Source of the DNA: Grammothele lineata | Taxonomy: Eukaryota; Basidiomycota; Agaricomycetes; Polyporales; Polyporaceae | NCBI GenBank assembly: GCA_002150815.3 | Contig: NDFF03000222.1 | Span: 1 to 64,000, forward strand | Length of the DNA: 64,000 nucleotides | Direction of reading: 5' to 3' | Shown here: in pieces, positions 45,734 through 56,164 of the stretch | How positions within the stretch are numbered: the stretch's first letter is position 1 | Layout: every line of letters starts with the position of its first letter | Position numbers and translations under genes: made by a program | The notes under the pieces: generated by a model | What the model was told of the DNA's origin: nothing | Databases searched by the model: none | Seen by the model: the letters and a program-made list of their open reading frames with translations, nothing else

Positions 45734-48700
45734 TCATCGCGTCGACCCTCCTCTAGCAGCACTCGGACCAACGCTCACTGTGCTGCTAACAGTCGTGATC
45801 ACACCCGAGATACCCATCGGCAGGCGCTGCATCGACTGCCCGTGCGCGACGCCCGCATGCTGCGCATCTTCGCTTGCTCTCCGGCCGCCACCCGCGCCCG
45901 CGACCGAGCTCCTCCGAGCCAAGCCGCCTCCCGAGCCAGGCTGAGAGCCATACAACGCCGAGTGCTGGAAGGTCGTGTACCCAGCGGGGACCATGCGCAT
46001 CCCCGGGAGCGGGATGGGGTGCGAGTGCATCTGCGGCATAGACGGGTACGGGCTGCCGAGCTCGCTCTCGAAGGGCGCCGAGCCGTCTGTCTCTGGCTCC
46101 TCGACGTCGTCGACGTCGTCGTAGTCGCCCTCGAGCTCCTCGGCGTCGTTGTCGTACTCTTCCTCGCCTTGGTTATCGTGCAGCTGCGTGGAGAGGGGAG
46201 ATAAGGGGCGCGCGCGCCCACTGGAAGCGGCGCTCCGGATGCTGCTCAAGGACACACGCGAGAGGTGGGGTCGATGCGAGCTCGAGTTTGGTAGTGGTGG
46301 CGGCGGCGAGGGTGACGAGCGTTCAAACAACGCTGGCGGGCGCGAAGACGCGAAGGCAACCGGGTTAGGCGCAGACGCAGGCAGGCTGACCTCAGACGTG
46401 GAGGGAAAGACCGCGTGGATGGATGACTGGCGCGCGGTGTTGCCCATGCCTTGCATGTTGGTGCGCATCGTGCGCCTGAAGAGGGAGTCGACGGAAGAAT
46501 AGGTCGACAGCGTGCGCCCATGGCCGTTCTTACTCTGCGTCTGCTTCGCACCTGCCGGCCCACCCGGGCCGGAGCTGCCGGCAGGCCCGGAGGCCGTGCG
46601 GCGGGAAGGGAGGATGCTGGGACTGGGGACGTCGGAGCCGCTATGCGCGGAGGACGTGTCACCGTCGCCAGGGTCGCTCTCCCTTTGGCGTGCCGACCAT
46701 GTGCCAGGATGAGTGTGCGAACGGTCGTGATCTGAAGCCGACGCGCTCGGGCTGGAGTGGGACCCTCCGAACTGTGACGACCAGCCCGCGCCCCACGGTG
46801 GCGGAGCGGACGCGTCGGGCACCGCGGTCTCGAGGGTCTCGGAGCGTGCGAGTACAGCGCGACGTGCGCGGATCTGTGCGCGTAGTTCCTCTTCTTGGCG
46901 GTGCAGGAGGACGGCGTCGACCCAGCCCTCCCACTCGGCTTCGCTTCGGTCGCTCTCTTCGTCGTTACGGTATGGGTCATCGAGCTCGAACGAGAGATCG
47001 ACGGAGGGCCGAAGTGTGAATGAACGCTCTGGGTCTTTGCCTTTCGGAGTGACGCTGCTGTTCACGGAACTAGCAGGGAACGGGACGGACTGCTTCGCCG
47101 GTGGACGAGGAGTGAGGGCGGAGAACGGAATAGCGTTGGGAGGGCGCTCAATGGGCGAGGGGTCCACGCTACTGTTGCGACGCGCCCACTCGATAGCGAG
47201 CTCGTCATCATCCTCCTCGGCTTCGTCGTCCGCATCATCCTCTTCGTCGCCGAACATAACCAGTTCCATCGCGCGTCCGACCGCACCGAGGCCTGCGCGG
47301 CGAGCGGCACGGATAACAGAGAGCCGCCATGACGGATAGGAGATAGCGGGCGTCTGGTTCGTGCCAGCGAACGTGGGGGGCGGGGGAATGGGGCTGGACG
47401 GTCGAGTATCGCTCGAGGTTGGGAAGGCAGTAGAAGAGTGCGAGGGGGATGATGTTATCGAGATCGAAGTCGTCGATGACGGCGGAGGGAAGGAATAGTC
47501 CGAGGATGGCTCGGGCGGAGGGGTGCCAGGGAATGCAGGTGTAGATGAGCGAGAGCTGAAGATGATCGGGGAGGGGATCGGAGAATATGCCGGTGTTGGG
47601 GAGGGAAGGAATGTCGAATGACATGTTGAGGGAGCGTCTCGATGGAGGACACGCAGGATGTTCGAGCACGCTTGAAGGTGCACGCATTCAGGGGAGGACG
47701 AAGGGACATCGACTGGCAGCACTCACCGGAGCTGTCCAGCATGTCCAGCGCAATCCACACCGCGTCGTCGTCTGGTCGCTCTTTCTCCTTCCCCTTCTCT
47801 CTGCTCGGCCTGAACTCTTCCTCTGACTCCTCCATCCCTGCTTTGCTCCCTCTCCGCGCCAACGCGTCCCAGACGTCCGCAAACCCAGCGCTGCTCCCGG
47901 TTCCTACCAGTGCACTGGCACTAGTCGCTATGCCGATGCTCAGTGTCGTCGAAACGTCTCGCGAGCCTCGCCGCCACCATCCGTTCTGTCCAGACCCTAG
48001 GGAGGGAGACGGCGGGACCTGGGGCTCTGACGAACGGCGCTCGATCGTCGACGATGGAAGTTCGTCCGGGAACGCGTGCTGGCGGCTGCGTGTTCCTTTG
48101 CTGAACTTGAGGGAGATGATGTTCGATAAGGCGGAGGGTGAATTCTGGCGGAGTCGACGTGCGTGTGGCGCCAAGTTGGAGTGGTTTCCATCGCAGATGG
48201 ATTGCAGCTTTAGGATGGGGGCGGAGAACGTGGGATGGTCGTCCTGTTCGATGCGGCGTCAGAATCAGAAGCAGAAACAGCGCATATATGCACCACACCA
48301 GGCCCGTAAGTGACCGTACGTATGGGTAAACCTCAACCGATGCAGAAGTTACATCCAAGTTGCGTCGCTGGCAAGCGCAACGGCTTCACGGAAAGAGAAG
48401 AGCTGAGATGTCATTGAACATGCCTCGGGCACGCTTACTGTCTCGTTCTCCTCTACCACAGCTTCGACGCCCATGCCGGAGATACCATTCTTGATCTCTA
48501 TACCCAAATCGCCGGTCCATTATCATAGCACGCGCGAGTAAGGAGACCCATTCCACGTCTTCCGCTTCGACTCATATATCTTGGAACACCTTCACTCCGA
48601 TGGAAACAGAGGGAAAGAACTCACATGTCGATCCTTGCATAGCGAGAATACGCCTTGATGAATGACCGCCCAACGTTCCTTCCACTCGAGGGTGAGCTTA

Positions 48701-49497
48701 CGTCGGACCTTCTCCCGCCCGCCTGGCACCTTGTCACCTCCAAGACCGTCTCCGTTTCCGCGACGCGACTTTGCGAGGGCTTTGGAAGAATCTATCTTGC
48801 TTCCAACAATGCGGAGGGCCCAAACACGGGCGATAAAATAGGGAGTGATGTATGCGTCGAGGGAGTACCTGCAAAGGCTGGCAAAGGAGACGGACGCGGG
48901 GTGCAGCTCGAGTAGCTCGTTGGGCTGGATGGAATACCACGAGAGCCCAAACCGGTCTTCGAGGATTTGGGTGGTAGAGAACGAGATGAGCACATACATT
49001 TGGGGATCTTCAACGGGTTCAGATGGAGACAATATGCGAGTGAGGGAGTCGGCGGCAGAAGAAGTAGAGGGGCGGGCAGAGTACTTGTACCGGTGCGCCT
49101 CTGTGAACAGATCCGTTATGTTGGTGTCGTCGTCGTCGTCCACGTCGTCAGAGAGGTCTGAGAACGCGGACTCGTCCTCGCTCGAGATGGTAGAAGCCGG
49201 GACCTTGCGGGGCGGCGGGGCGGCAAATGTGATGGGGGACAATGAACGGCGTCGAGCCTTACGAGGAGAGACGAGGATAGCGCGAGGGTCGCGCTCGGCG
49301 GCAGCGGAAGTGTCATGAAACTTTTGCAAAAGAAACCGTTTGAGCTGCTGAACGGGCCAGTTAGGATTGACATGGGTGACGAGCCATTGGTCGCTGCAAA
49401 CTGCCGAGATAGATTAGGAGCCGGAATGGGCGCCAGGACGAGGATAGAACGCACCGAGCCTGCAGGCGATTCTCAGCGACCTGTCGTCGGCGGACAT
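45734..49497 (-). CDS. Large uncharacterised protein with a PH-like N-terminal region and long disordered tail
   Basis: The model has exons 49497-49455, 49400-48625, 48579-48532, 48489-48439, 48367-48320, 48243-47727 and 47670-45734, giving 1139 residues. The three short middle exons were chosen to keep the frame open and are the least certain. The N-terminal part has an ordered region near Trp-Pro-Val-Gln-Gln-Leu-Lys-Arg and a segment Thr-Leu-Glu-Trp-Lys-Glu-Arg-Trp-Ala-Val-Ile-His-Gln-Gly that resembles a PH-domain start. Downstream comes Val-Trp-Ile-Ala-Leu-Asp-Met-Leu-Asp. The last 600 residues are Ser/Pro-rich with acidic runs and look disordered. No catalytic motif was seen. A cytoplasmic lipid-binding or scaffold role is only a guess. 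It separates the plus and minus S arrays. Confidence 0.75.
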
Positions 49498-50533
49498 GGC
49501 GAGCGGCGCACGGCGACGGGGAGGGCGTGGCCGTCGACGGCGACGAGGGAGAGGAGGAGAGAGACGGTGCGCTGCTGATGCTGATCATCGCCTGCGCCCA
49601 AGTCCGCCACTGCAGTCACGATCACGTGTATCACCCCGCCCGCCGCCCGACGCCGGGTCCCGACCCGGTCTATCACTATTCCAAACGAGGAAACTCCGCC
49701 TTGAACAGCGAGGTTCGGTTGCCGGCATGCCCTACGTTCTTTGTTTCCATCCACCTCACAGGTAACGTTCGCAATTCAATTAGTATCGCCCTCAGCCACT
49801 CACCGAATCGTGGTTCATAACGATCTGACATCTCATTTCGGACACTGCCCCGACTTGTCACACGATGGCCCGTGGACCGTCGTGGCAACCACGCTACCGC
49901 AACGAAGTCGCAGCAGGAGTTTCTCCAATGCAGCGTCGGCCCCGTTCTGCACGACCAGTAATGTGCAGAGCATCGCGCTAACGCTTTCTGGCACGATGTT
50001 GGACCCACTATTCAGCCCGCTCTAGGTGAGTCGAGCCACATCTCGTAGAGCTACTGCATTGCTGAATGAATCCGTCTCGGACGTCCCGCATAAATCTGGA
50101 CCACACGATCGCCTCCTCTAGGCTATGCTGCGATCTCGTGATAATCCTTACAGCGCGATTTCTTTATGCAGGTACGCCGTACGCTCAGACTTCGATTACG
50201 GCGTCCACGACACCGCTATGGCGCACCAGATCGATCATTTCCTAAGATTGTAGTAGTTCCCGAGCTGCACTTCTTGAGCTCGCCGCAGGAGCAGCCCGGA
50301 AAGCCAACGAAGCGAACGTTTGCACCCTCTCGAGTTCTTTTCCCACATTCCACATACCCTCTGTCTGGTACGCATGGCCGATGGCGCGGAGACAGTGTAT
50401 TCCTCCATCACCGTCGCTCGGTACATACTTACATCCTGTAGGTGTTGGACTGAATGGCTTCGTCGGAAGACGATGTCTCATTGAAATGAGGTAGAGTACA
50501 TGATACGTTGACGCCCCCTCGAGATCACCTCTC
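49498..50533. other. Intergenic between the large gene and S5
   Basis: 1 kb with unsupported ORFs. It holds the promoter of the large gene on the left. Confidence 0.45.
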
Positions 50534-51232
50534 CTACAGGCAGCTGCTGTCCTCTAAGCGCGAATGCTGTCAGTTCTCTGCGGTCTGCACGCAGCATCTA
50601 GAGCGGACGTACGGCTGTCTTGGATAGTGAACGGAGCCGACTGCGCTACCTTGCCAGCGCTGTCCGTAATCTTCAGTGAGGTCTCCGTCCCTGCACGGAT
50701 GCAACGTCATTAGGATTCAATAATCGAGTCGTCTCTGCATTCTTCGTACCAGCAGGAAAATCGGTGTTCCACTGGAAGCTGTGGCCGTTGAGGTCGGGAA
50801 ACACCAGGCCAGAGGACGGGGTCTCGGCGATTCTGGATAGAGTAGCACACAAAAATCAACCAAACGACACGCCAATTGAAGGAGGTGCATGACGGCTTAC
50901 TCCTTTCAAGTGAAAGCGATTGTAGAAGGATGTTCGTCAGTCTTTATCGAACATATGCAAGACGAAGGAGCCCACCAAGGTGAACGGCGCTGGAACAACA
51001 ATCGAGTCATTGATCAATATACGAGAAGTATTGAAACACTCACCGACGCCACCCTCCCAAGTGACCAAGGTGTTCTGGCACTGGACGGCGGTGGTCCTGA
51101 TCGTGGTTGTAAATGTGCCATCAGTCGTAGAACGTAGGATCATACTCACGGTGTGTTGATGATCAGAGACTGTGCCGACACGAGGGTGGTGGCGATAACT
51201 GCGGCAGCGACGATAGAGAGGGAGAACTGCAT
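50534..51232 (-). CDS. S5: small secreted single-domain member of the WGG/PPY family
   Basis: Exons on minus are 51232-51150, 51096-51044, 50989-50976 (14 nt), 50902-50901 (2 nt), 50832-50750, 50690-50613 and 50553-50534, giving 110 residues. The signal peptide (1-21) is followed by Ile-Ile-Asn-Thr-Pro. The domain shows Val-Gln-Cys, Val-Thr-Trp-Glu-Gly-Gly-Val, Ala-Pro-Phe-Thr-Leu, Ser-Phe-Gln-Trp-Asn-Thr, and ends Asp-Ser-Ser-Cys-Leu. Compared with the uninterrupted M2 domain, the residue built from the 2-nt exon (Glu) aligns with a real Ser, and both copies reach Phe-x-Trp after 22 or 23 residues. That supports the splice model at protein level. Confidence 0.86.
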
Positions 51233-51292
51233 GCTGAGTGAGAACGAGAGAACAATGACTCTGTGGTGGAGGTGGACAGTGTGTAGCTTGGG

Positions 51293-51300
51293 CTTATATA
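51293..51300 (-). promoter_or_regulatory. TATA box of S5
   Basis: The minus strand reads TATATAAG 68 bp before the ATG. Confidence 0.65.
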
Positions 51301-52398
51301 CGGAGAACAGCTCCCATTCCCCCGCGCGCTCTACCCAGTCCACGTTCCTTATACATTGCGTAACTCGTTAACGATACGCAGTGTACCATGAATCTATGGA
51401 GCACGGGTGAGAGCGGGTTATGCGCAGACACTGTACCACCCGTCACATTGGTTCCCGACGTCGGCACGTCCGAGTTAGAATCAAATCGTTCAACCTTCTT
51501 GTATTGGAACGAAAATAAATTTTACGTAGCGTGACTGCGGCATTGCGGCCCTCCCGGGTTCTCTGTTGACTGTGTGCATGTTGCACAGCGCATGGCGGTT
51601 AAAGACATGTCTATGAGATAGTGTTCCGTCAAGATCCAGAATTGACCCTGGTGGAAAGTCTCACAAAGGGAATTAATGCCCGTGTTGTGTACCGCGATAT
51701 CAGGGTGGAAAATGTTGGAATATTGTGCTACTTGAACGGCTATTGGAAAAGTCTCGCTTGGCTGGCAGCGGCATTGGTAAAGACGCATATGGGGCTACTT
51801 CTCGGGCTGAGAGAGCGTTCGCCGGGGTTGAGACGCCCCTTCAGGTATCTCTAGGTGAGTCATCAGCACTCGGACAGACCTTAGCGGACTGGGATCGCCG
51901 AGTCGTTGGCCGAGGCAATGAAAGCCTTCAAGCTCAGCCTCACACGAACGACGTGCGCAGCTGCCAATATGTCCTCGCCGCCGCGAGCTGCGCGCAGGCG
52001 TATGACCGAAGTCATGAAGCGCATACTTACACAGCGCTCGATCGCTTCAAATGGGGCTGTAGCGCGAGCAGAATAAAGACGATAGTGCACAGAAAGGAAT
52101 GCGAGAAGATGGCTAGGCATTACGAGAACGATAGGTTTCACATCGAACTCCACGTGCGACCCGGCGAAGGCAAGGCCACAACGGAATAACTGGTTGTCTT
52201 AATACTTGAGCAACGCTCGCATGCACGCAGGTGGTAGTAAACTCAGCAATAATTCCATCCTTGAACCGTCATTCCCTAAAGAAATCCCTAGAACAATCGA
52301 ACACATCGGAGAGCAAAGCGAGAAAGAACATGAATGTCGTAACAGTCATCGGGGAATCCGCCTTTCATTCTTCAAGAGCACGGAGGTCTTCTCTTCTC
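51301..52398. other. Intergenic, S5-S6
   Basis: 1.1 kb. The minus strand near 51655-51615 reads Asp-Phe-Pro-Pro-Gly-Ser-Ile-Leu-Asp-Leu, similar to the exon 5/6 joint of the family, perhaps a relic. No gene can be assembled. Confidence 0.4.
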
Positions 52399-53140
52399 TC
52401 AGAGGCAGCTGTCGTTACCTAGGACAAAGACGGTCGAATTAGTGACTTATATCAGACGAGACATTTGTTAGAGCGCTCCAAAGACTCGAATGCACGTACC
52501 GCTAGCGAGGACAAGGAAGTCCCCCGTCTTCGCAATAGTCCCCGCGTTGTCTTCAACTTGTGCAAAGACGACGACACCTAAGACCGAGATCAGCGAAGTT
52601 TCGTCCAAACGCTTCAAGGAAACACTTACCTGAAGGGACATTGACAAGCCAAGTGTAGCTCGTGTCAGTCGAGAAGTCGTTCCCGTTAGCGGCGACGATT
52701 GCCGTTCCGGAACCGCTAGACGTGCGCTCGACAGCACTGAAAACGATTGTCGCGTGAGCTTATAACAATCATCAAACGTTACGAAGGAGAAACGCACTTC
52801 TGCCAGACATTTCGGAGAGCAAACATGTCCCGGGTTAGCCTCTAATCGAAGAACTCAATCGCATAGAAGTCCTCACCCAAATGTACGGGCCTGAAAGCAC
52901 GGTAAGTCCACAAGTCAAACAAGTCAATGTAGTAAGACTTACTGTCCCCTCCGGACCACGTAAACGTGGCGTTTTGGCATTGAATCACCTGGGCACTATG
53001 AGATAAATCCTATGAATACAATCCAAAGCAGAGGGAAAAAGGTCTCCTCACGGCGTATTGATGACGAGAGGGTCAGCCGCAACAGCGACGGACGCCGCGC
53101 AGGCGACAGCCAAAAGAGAAAGGACGTTCTTCATGGACAT
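52399..53140 (-). CDS. S6: small secreted single-domain member of the WGG/PPY family
   Basis: Exons on minus are 53140-53052, 52995-52943, 52890-52877 (14 nt), 52799-52798 (2 nt), 52736-52630, 52577-52500 and 52418-52399, giving 120 residues. A second Met at 53134 is an alternative start. The signal peptide (about 1-22) precedes Val-Ile-Asn-Thr-Pro. The domain has Ile-Gln-Cys, Phe-Thr-Trp-Ser-Gly-Gly-Asp, Ser-Pro-Tyr-Ile-Trp, a longer central loop, Tyr-Thr-Trp, and ends Gly-Asn-Asp-Ser-Cys-Leu. For exon 2 the acceptor TAG at 52996 is chosen over CAG 10 bases further on because it gives the family length of 53 nt and the correct phase. Confidence 0.83.
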
Positions 53141-53227
53141 GACTTGAGAGGAGACAAGGAGGCTTTTGAGATACTGCGAAGCGAGAATGGGAGGGCGGTT
53201 GGCTCTGCCGCTAGCATGCGGAGGCGG

Positions 53228-53236
53228 CTTATATAG
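53228..53236 (-). promoter_or_regulatory. TATA box of S6
   Basis: The minus strand reads CTATATAAG about 90 bp before the ATG. Confidence 0.6.
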
Positions 53237-54529
53237 CACCAACATGATCGAAACCATGTGTACTTCACCTGCGGTATCCTGACACGGGGCGTGCTTGAGG
53301 CGGGCGTTCCGGTACGCCAAGCTCTTTAGGATGGATAGAAGCATGATGTAGTATATTCAGGATCTACACAGAGGCGATACGTACCCGTTCGAAACGTTGG
53401 AAGTGTGTACGCGATGAATAAGGATGATGGGAGTGAGGCCAATGCATGTTCTCGACTAGTTCACCGTAGCGTGATATGGCGGCATAGTCTCCAGCCGCTT
53501 AATCGTAATGCAGCAGGTCGAGAGTGTCAGCTCTCTATCTAGAATGAAATGGGAGGTGAAATCAACACTCACCAGGTCTGAATAATAGAGACTACTTACC
53601 AGTGATAACAAAATCAGAACGGCTTGACGCCGATGACGCTGTGGACGCCGCTGCAGAGTCGAGGCTGAGGCAGTGCTGCGAACAGCGCCTTCGAGCAAGC
53701 GAGGTGTTGGGACTTGGTAAGGCATGTTACGGGAGCGGAGAAAGCAGGCCTTGTCGGCTAATCGTCGCCGCTAACAAGAACACAGCTTCGGTCTTCAAAC
53801 TTTCAAGTTCGAGGTTACTACTCGGATATCGCCCTCTGGGTTGGTCAAACTCTCGAGAATTACTGGTGATGGATACCTTCTTTACAAACCGCTCGACGGA
53901 CATAACAATCAATCCATCCTTGGCTGCCCGCCCAGAGGCTCCTATTGATCTGGGATACGTACGAAAACACTGTAAGCACTCACATACATAAGGGTATGTG
54001 CTCTTGTACGACGGCTTTGGTCTTCAACTTGTTCGCAGCCTCGCAGTCTTATCACGTGGGCCCCAAGCCAACTCCTAAAGGCGCAGACAGAGTGGGACGT
54101 GCATCATCAAATATATGGGAGGTCCGGATATTCGTGTAGTTCGAGAGCGTTACTGACAACGAGCAAGGACGGTCGACGTCGACACTGAGAGAGGAGGGAG
54201 TTGAAATTGCTTTGATCCCGGGCCGAGTGGTGAAATGACGTCATCGATACACGTACGCGCGATTACGCTGTACGCTAACGAGCACGTGGAAGAGACGCTC
54301 AAAATTCAAGTCTTCAAGGCGTCATCAACTGACGGCCACCTATATGGCTTGTGAATATCCATGCAGTGTTCAAGTTGCTCTAGGAACAGGTACTTGCTAT
54401 AACTACAACGGTGCCACCGACTCTAGCGACGCATGCAGTGAAGGTCAGTCCCAAGTCAGACCCCTAGGAAAGACTCCTCGCTAATGTAAACATCCACCGG
54501 AGCCGGTGACCCTCCGTCATCCAGTCAGA
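53237..54529. other. Intergenic, S6-S7
   Basis: 1.3 kb. The minus strand near 53665-53605 could encode Cys-Leu followed by an Ala/Ser-rich stretch and a GTAAGT donor, recalling the end of a membrane-type ectodomain. This is too little for a gene call. Confidence 0.4.
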
Positions 54530-55262
54530 TCAAAGACAGCTGCTATCGTCTGCAGAAGTGGAATTAGGCCATTGACACACATAGAACCAATCTCATAGAA
54601 CGTACTGCTAGGCTGCACGGTGAAGTTCGACGACCGCGCCACGGTGCCGACAGAATCTTCGATCTGGATGAACGCGATACTCCCTTCCATCACAGTATCA
54701 GCTGTGCTGAGTAGAGTGCCTTTCAAGTATGCGCATACCTGCAGGAAGGAATACATTCCACGTGAAGCTAGTGGCGTCTAGGGTAACAGGGCCGTCGACA
54801 GGGAAGACGGGCTCGTTCGGGAACCCTACAACTTGAAAGGCACTGGATTGGACAGATTTGTAAGTGGACCATGAACTCGTTGCAGAGAATAGGAGAAACG
54901 TACGTCTTTTGATGATCATACACAAGCATAGATCGTTGCATCAGCTATCTGCTGGACGAGATAATTAACTCGACGAGACGCTCTTACCCAAGTGTACTGG
55001 GGACCTGCGGGCAGAGGCGATCAATAAGAGCCAAACAGACTAAGTACGATGGTATGACTGACCAACGCCTCCAGACCATGTGAAGTTTGCTGGTATGCAC
55101 TGCGCCGTCTGAGGACTAAAAGCAGCCAATACGCGTCAGCACGAATATATGCTAAGAGACAAGCACAGCGTACGGGAGGTTGACGACCAGAGGGTCAACA
55201 GCAATGGCAACAGAGGCCATCAAAGCGGCCGCAAAGAGGGAGAGGACGGTCTTCATGGCCAT
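54530..55262 (-). CDS. S7: small secreted single-domain member of the WGG/PPY family
   Basis: Exons on minus are 55262-55174, 55115-55063, 55004-54988 (17 nt), 54905-54904 (2 nt), 54842-54739, 54683-54606 and 54549-54530, giving 120 residues. Exon 1 has the same 89-nt length as in S6, and the leaders are alike. The domain has Ala-Gln-Cys, Phe-Thr-Trp-Ser-Gly-Gly-Val and Pro-Gln-Tyr-Thr-Trp; the microexon is one codon longer than in sisters. A long central loop, Phe-Thr-Trp-Asn and a final Asn-Asp-Ser-Ser-Cys-Leu follow. The acceptor of exon 6 (GGAAG) is chosen because it gives the fixed 78-nt length; a further upstream CACAG would add six residues. Confidence 0.82.
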
Positions 55263-55342
55263 TGCGCAAGCGTTGGAGAGCCTAGTATGGTAGAGAATGA
55301 GGCAGACGGGGGTGCTGAATCCGAGACCGAAATCCTTCAGAC

Positions 55343-55348
55343 TTTATA
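55343..55348 (-). promoter_or_regulatory. TATA box of S7
   Basis: The minus strand reads TATAAA about 80 bp before the ATG. Confidence 0.6.
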
Positions 55349-56164
55349 CCTGTCCGCGTACAACTCGCTAAGTAGCAACCGAGAACTAACATCTGCGACA
55401 CACCGCGCACTAACTCCCGTCGTGCTACGTACGAGGCGGGCATCATGGCCGGAATCCGGGCTGAGCGGAAGTGATCAGTTCGTAGGGCCGAGCGGTACGT
55501 AGATCAGTGTCGCTCGTAGAGCATGGGACCTCTACGTAGCTGCTTCAGCTGAACACTGTACAGTTGAAGAATTGCGCTTTCAAGCCGTACGCGAGCGTTT
55601 CTGGATCACATCCTTTGAGGGAATTCAGCTACAGTTTAGACCGTACACGCCCAATTCGCAAGGACTCGAGGACGGAGGCGCTCACGCCGATGAAAACGCC
55701 AAGGAAGTGCTGCGAACAGGAAAGCAACAGTAATGCGTTTGAGCTTCAGATCTCATTGTTGTGGCTAGACGCAATTTGCCTTGGCGGAATAAAATGGCCG
55801 TCCGCGCGAACCGCCCTCCGCCTGAGCACGTTGCGGATGCCATGAGCTAGTAGGATGGACACTCATATTTCTGACGCTACTCGCAGTAAAATGAAGCAGA
55901 CCTCTCATTAGTTCTGACCATCTACCACGTCATTCAAAGACAAAGCGAACGAGACGTAGAATAGGTCACGTCGCGGCGCGGACGCGAGAGTAGACCGGCG
56001 ACACGCTGCACCCCTCCGCGCTCGCGCGCGGACCGGAATGCCGATTCCAACGGAGCTACATTCTGACAACTCCCGAGCGTCACCACGACGCCGTCGCGAG
56101 TATTCGGCTTGCTACTATAGTCTATTACACACCGACGCGCATCCCCGCTCTGTATGTACTTAGT
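55349..56164. other. Intergenic, S7 to MFS gene
   Basis: About 800 bp, no gene seen. Confidence 0.45.

Noticed and set aside
51610..51660. Short minus-strand match to the exon 5/6 joint of the S family
   Set aside because: Stops lie directly upstream and no other family exon can be placed, so it may be chance; kept only as a possible relic.
53750..53800. Plus-strand 16-base match (AATCGTCGCCGCTAAC) to exon 5 of S6
   Set aside because: Opposite orientation, and the surrounding translation shows no further similarity.
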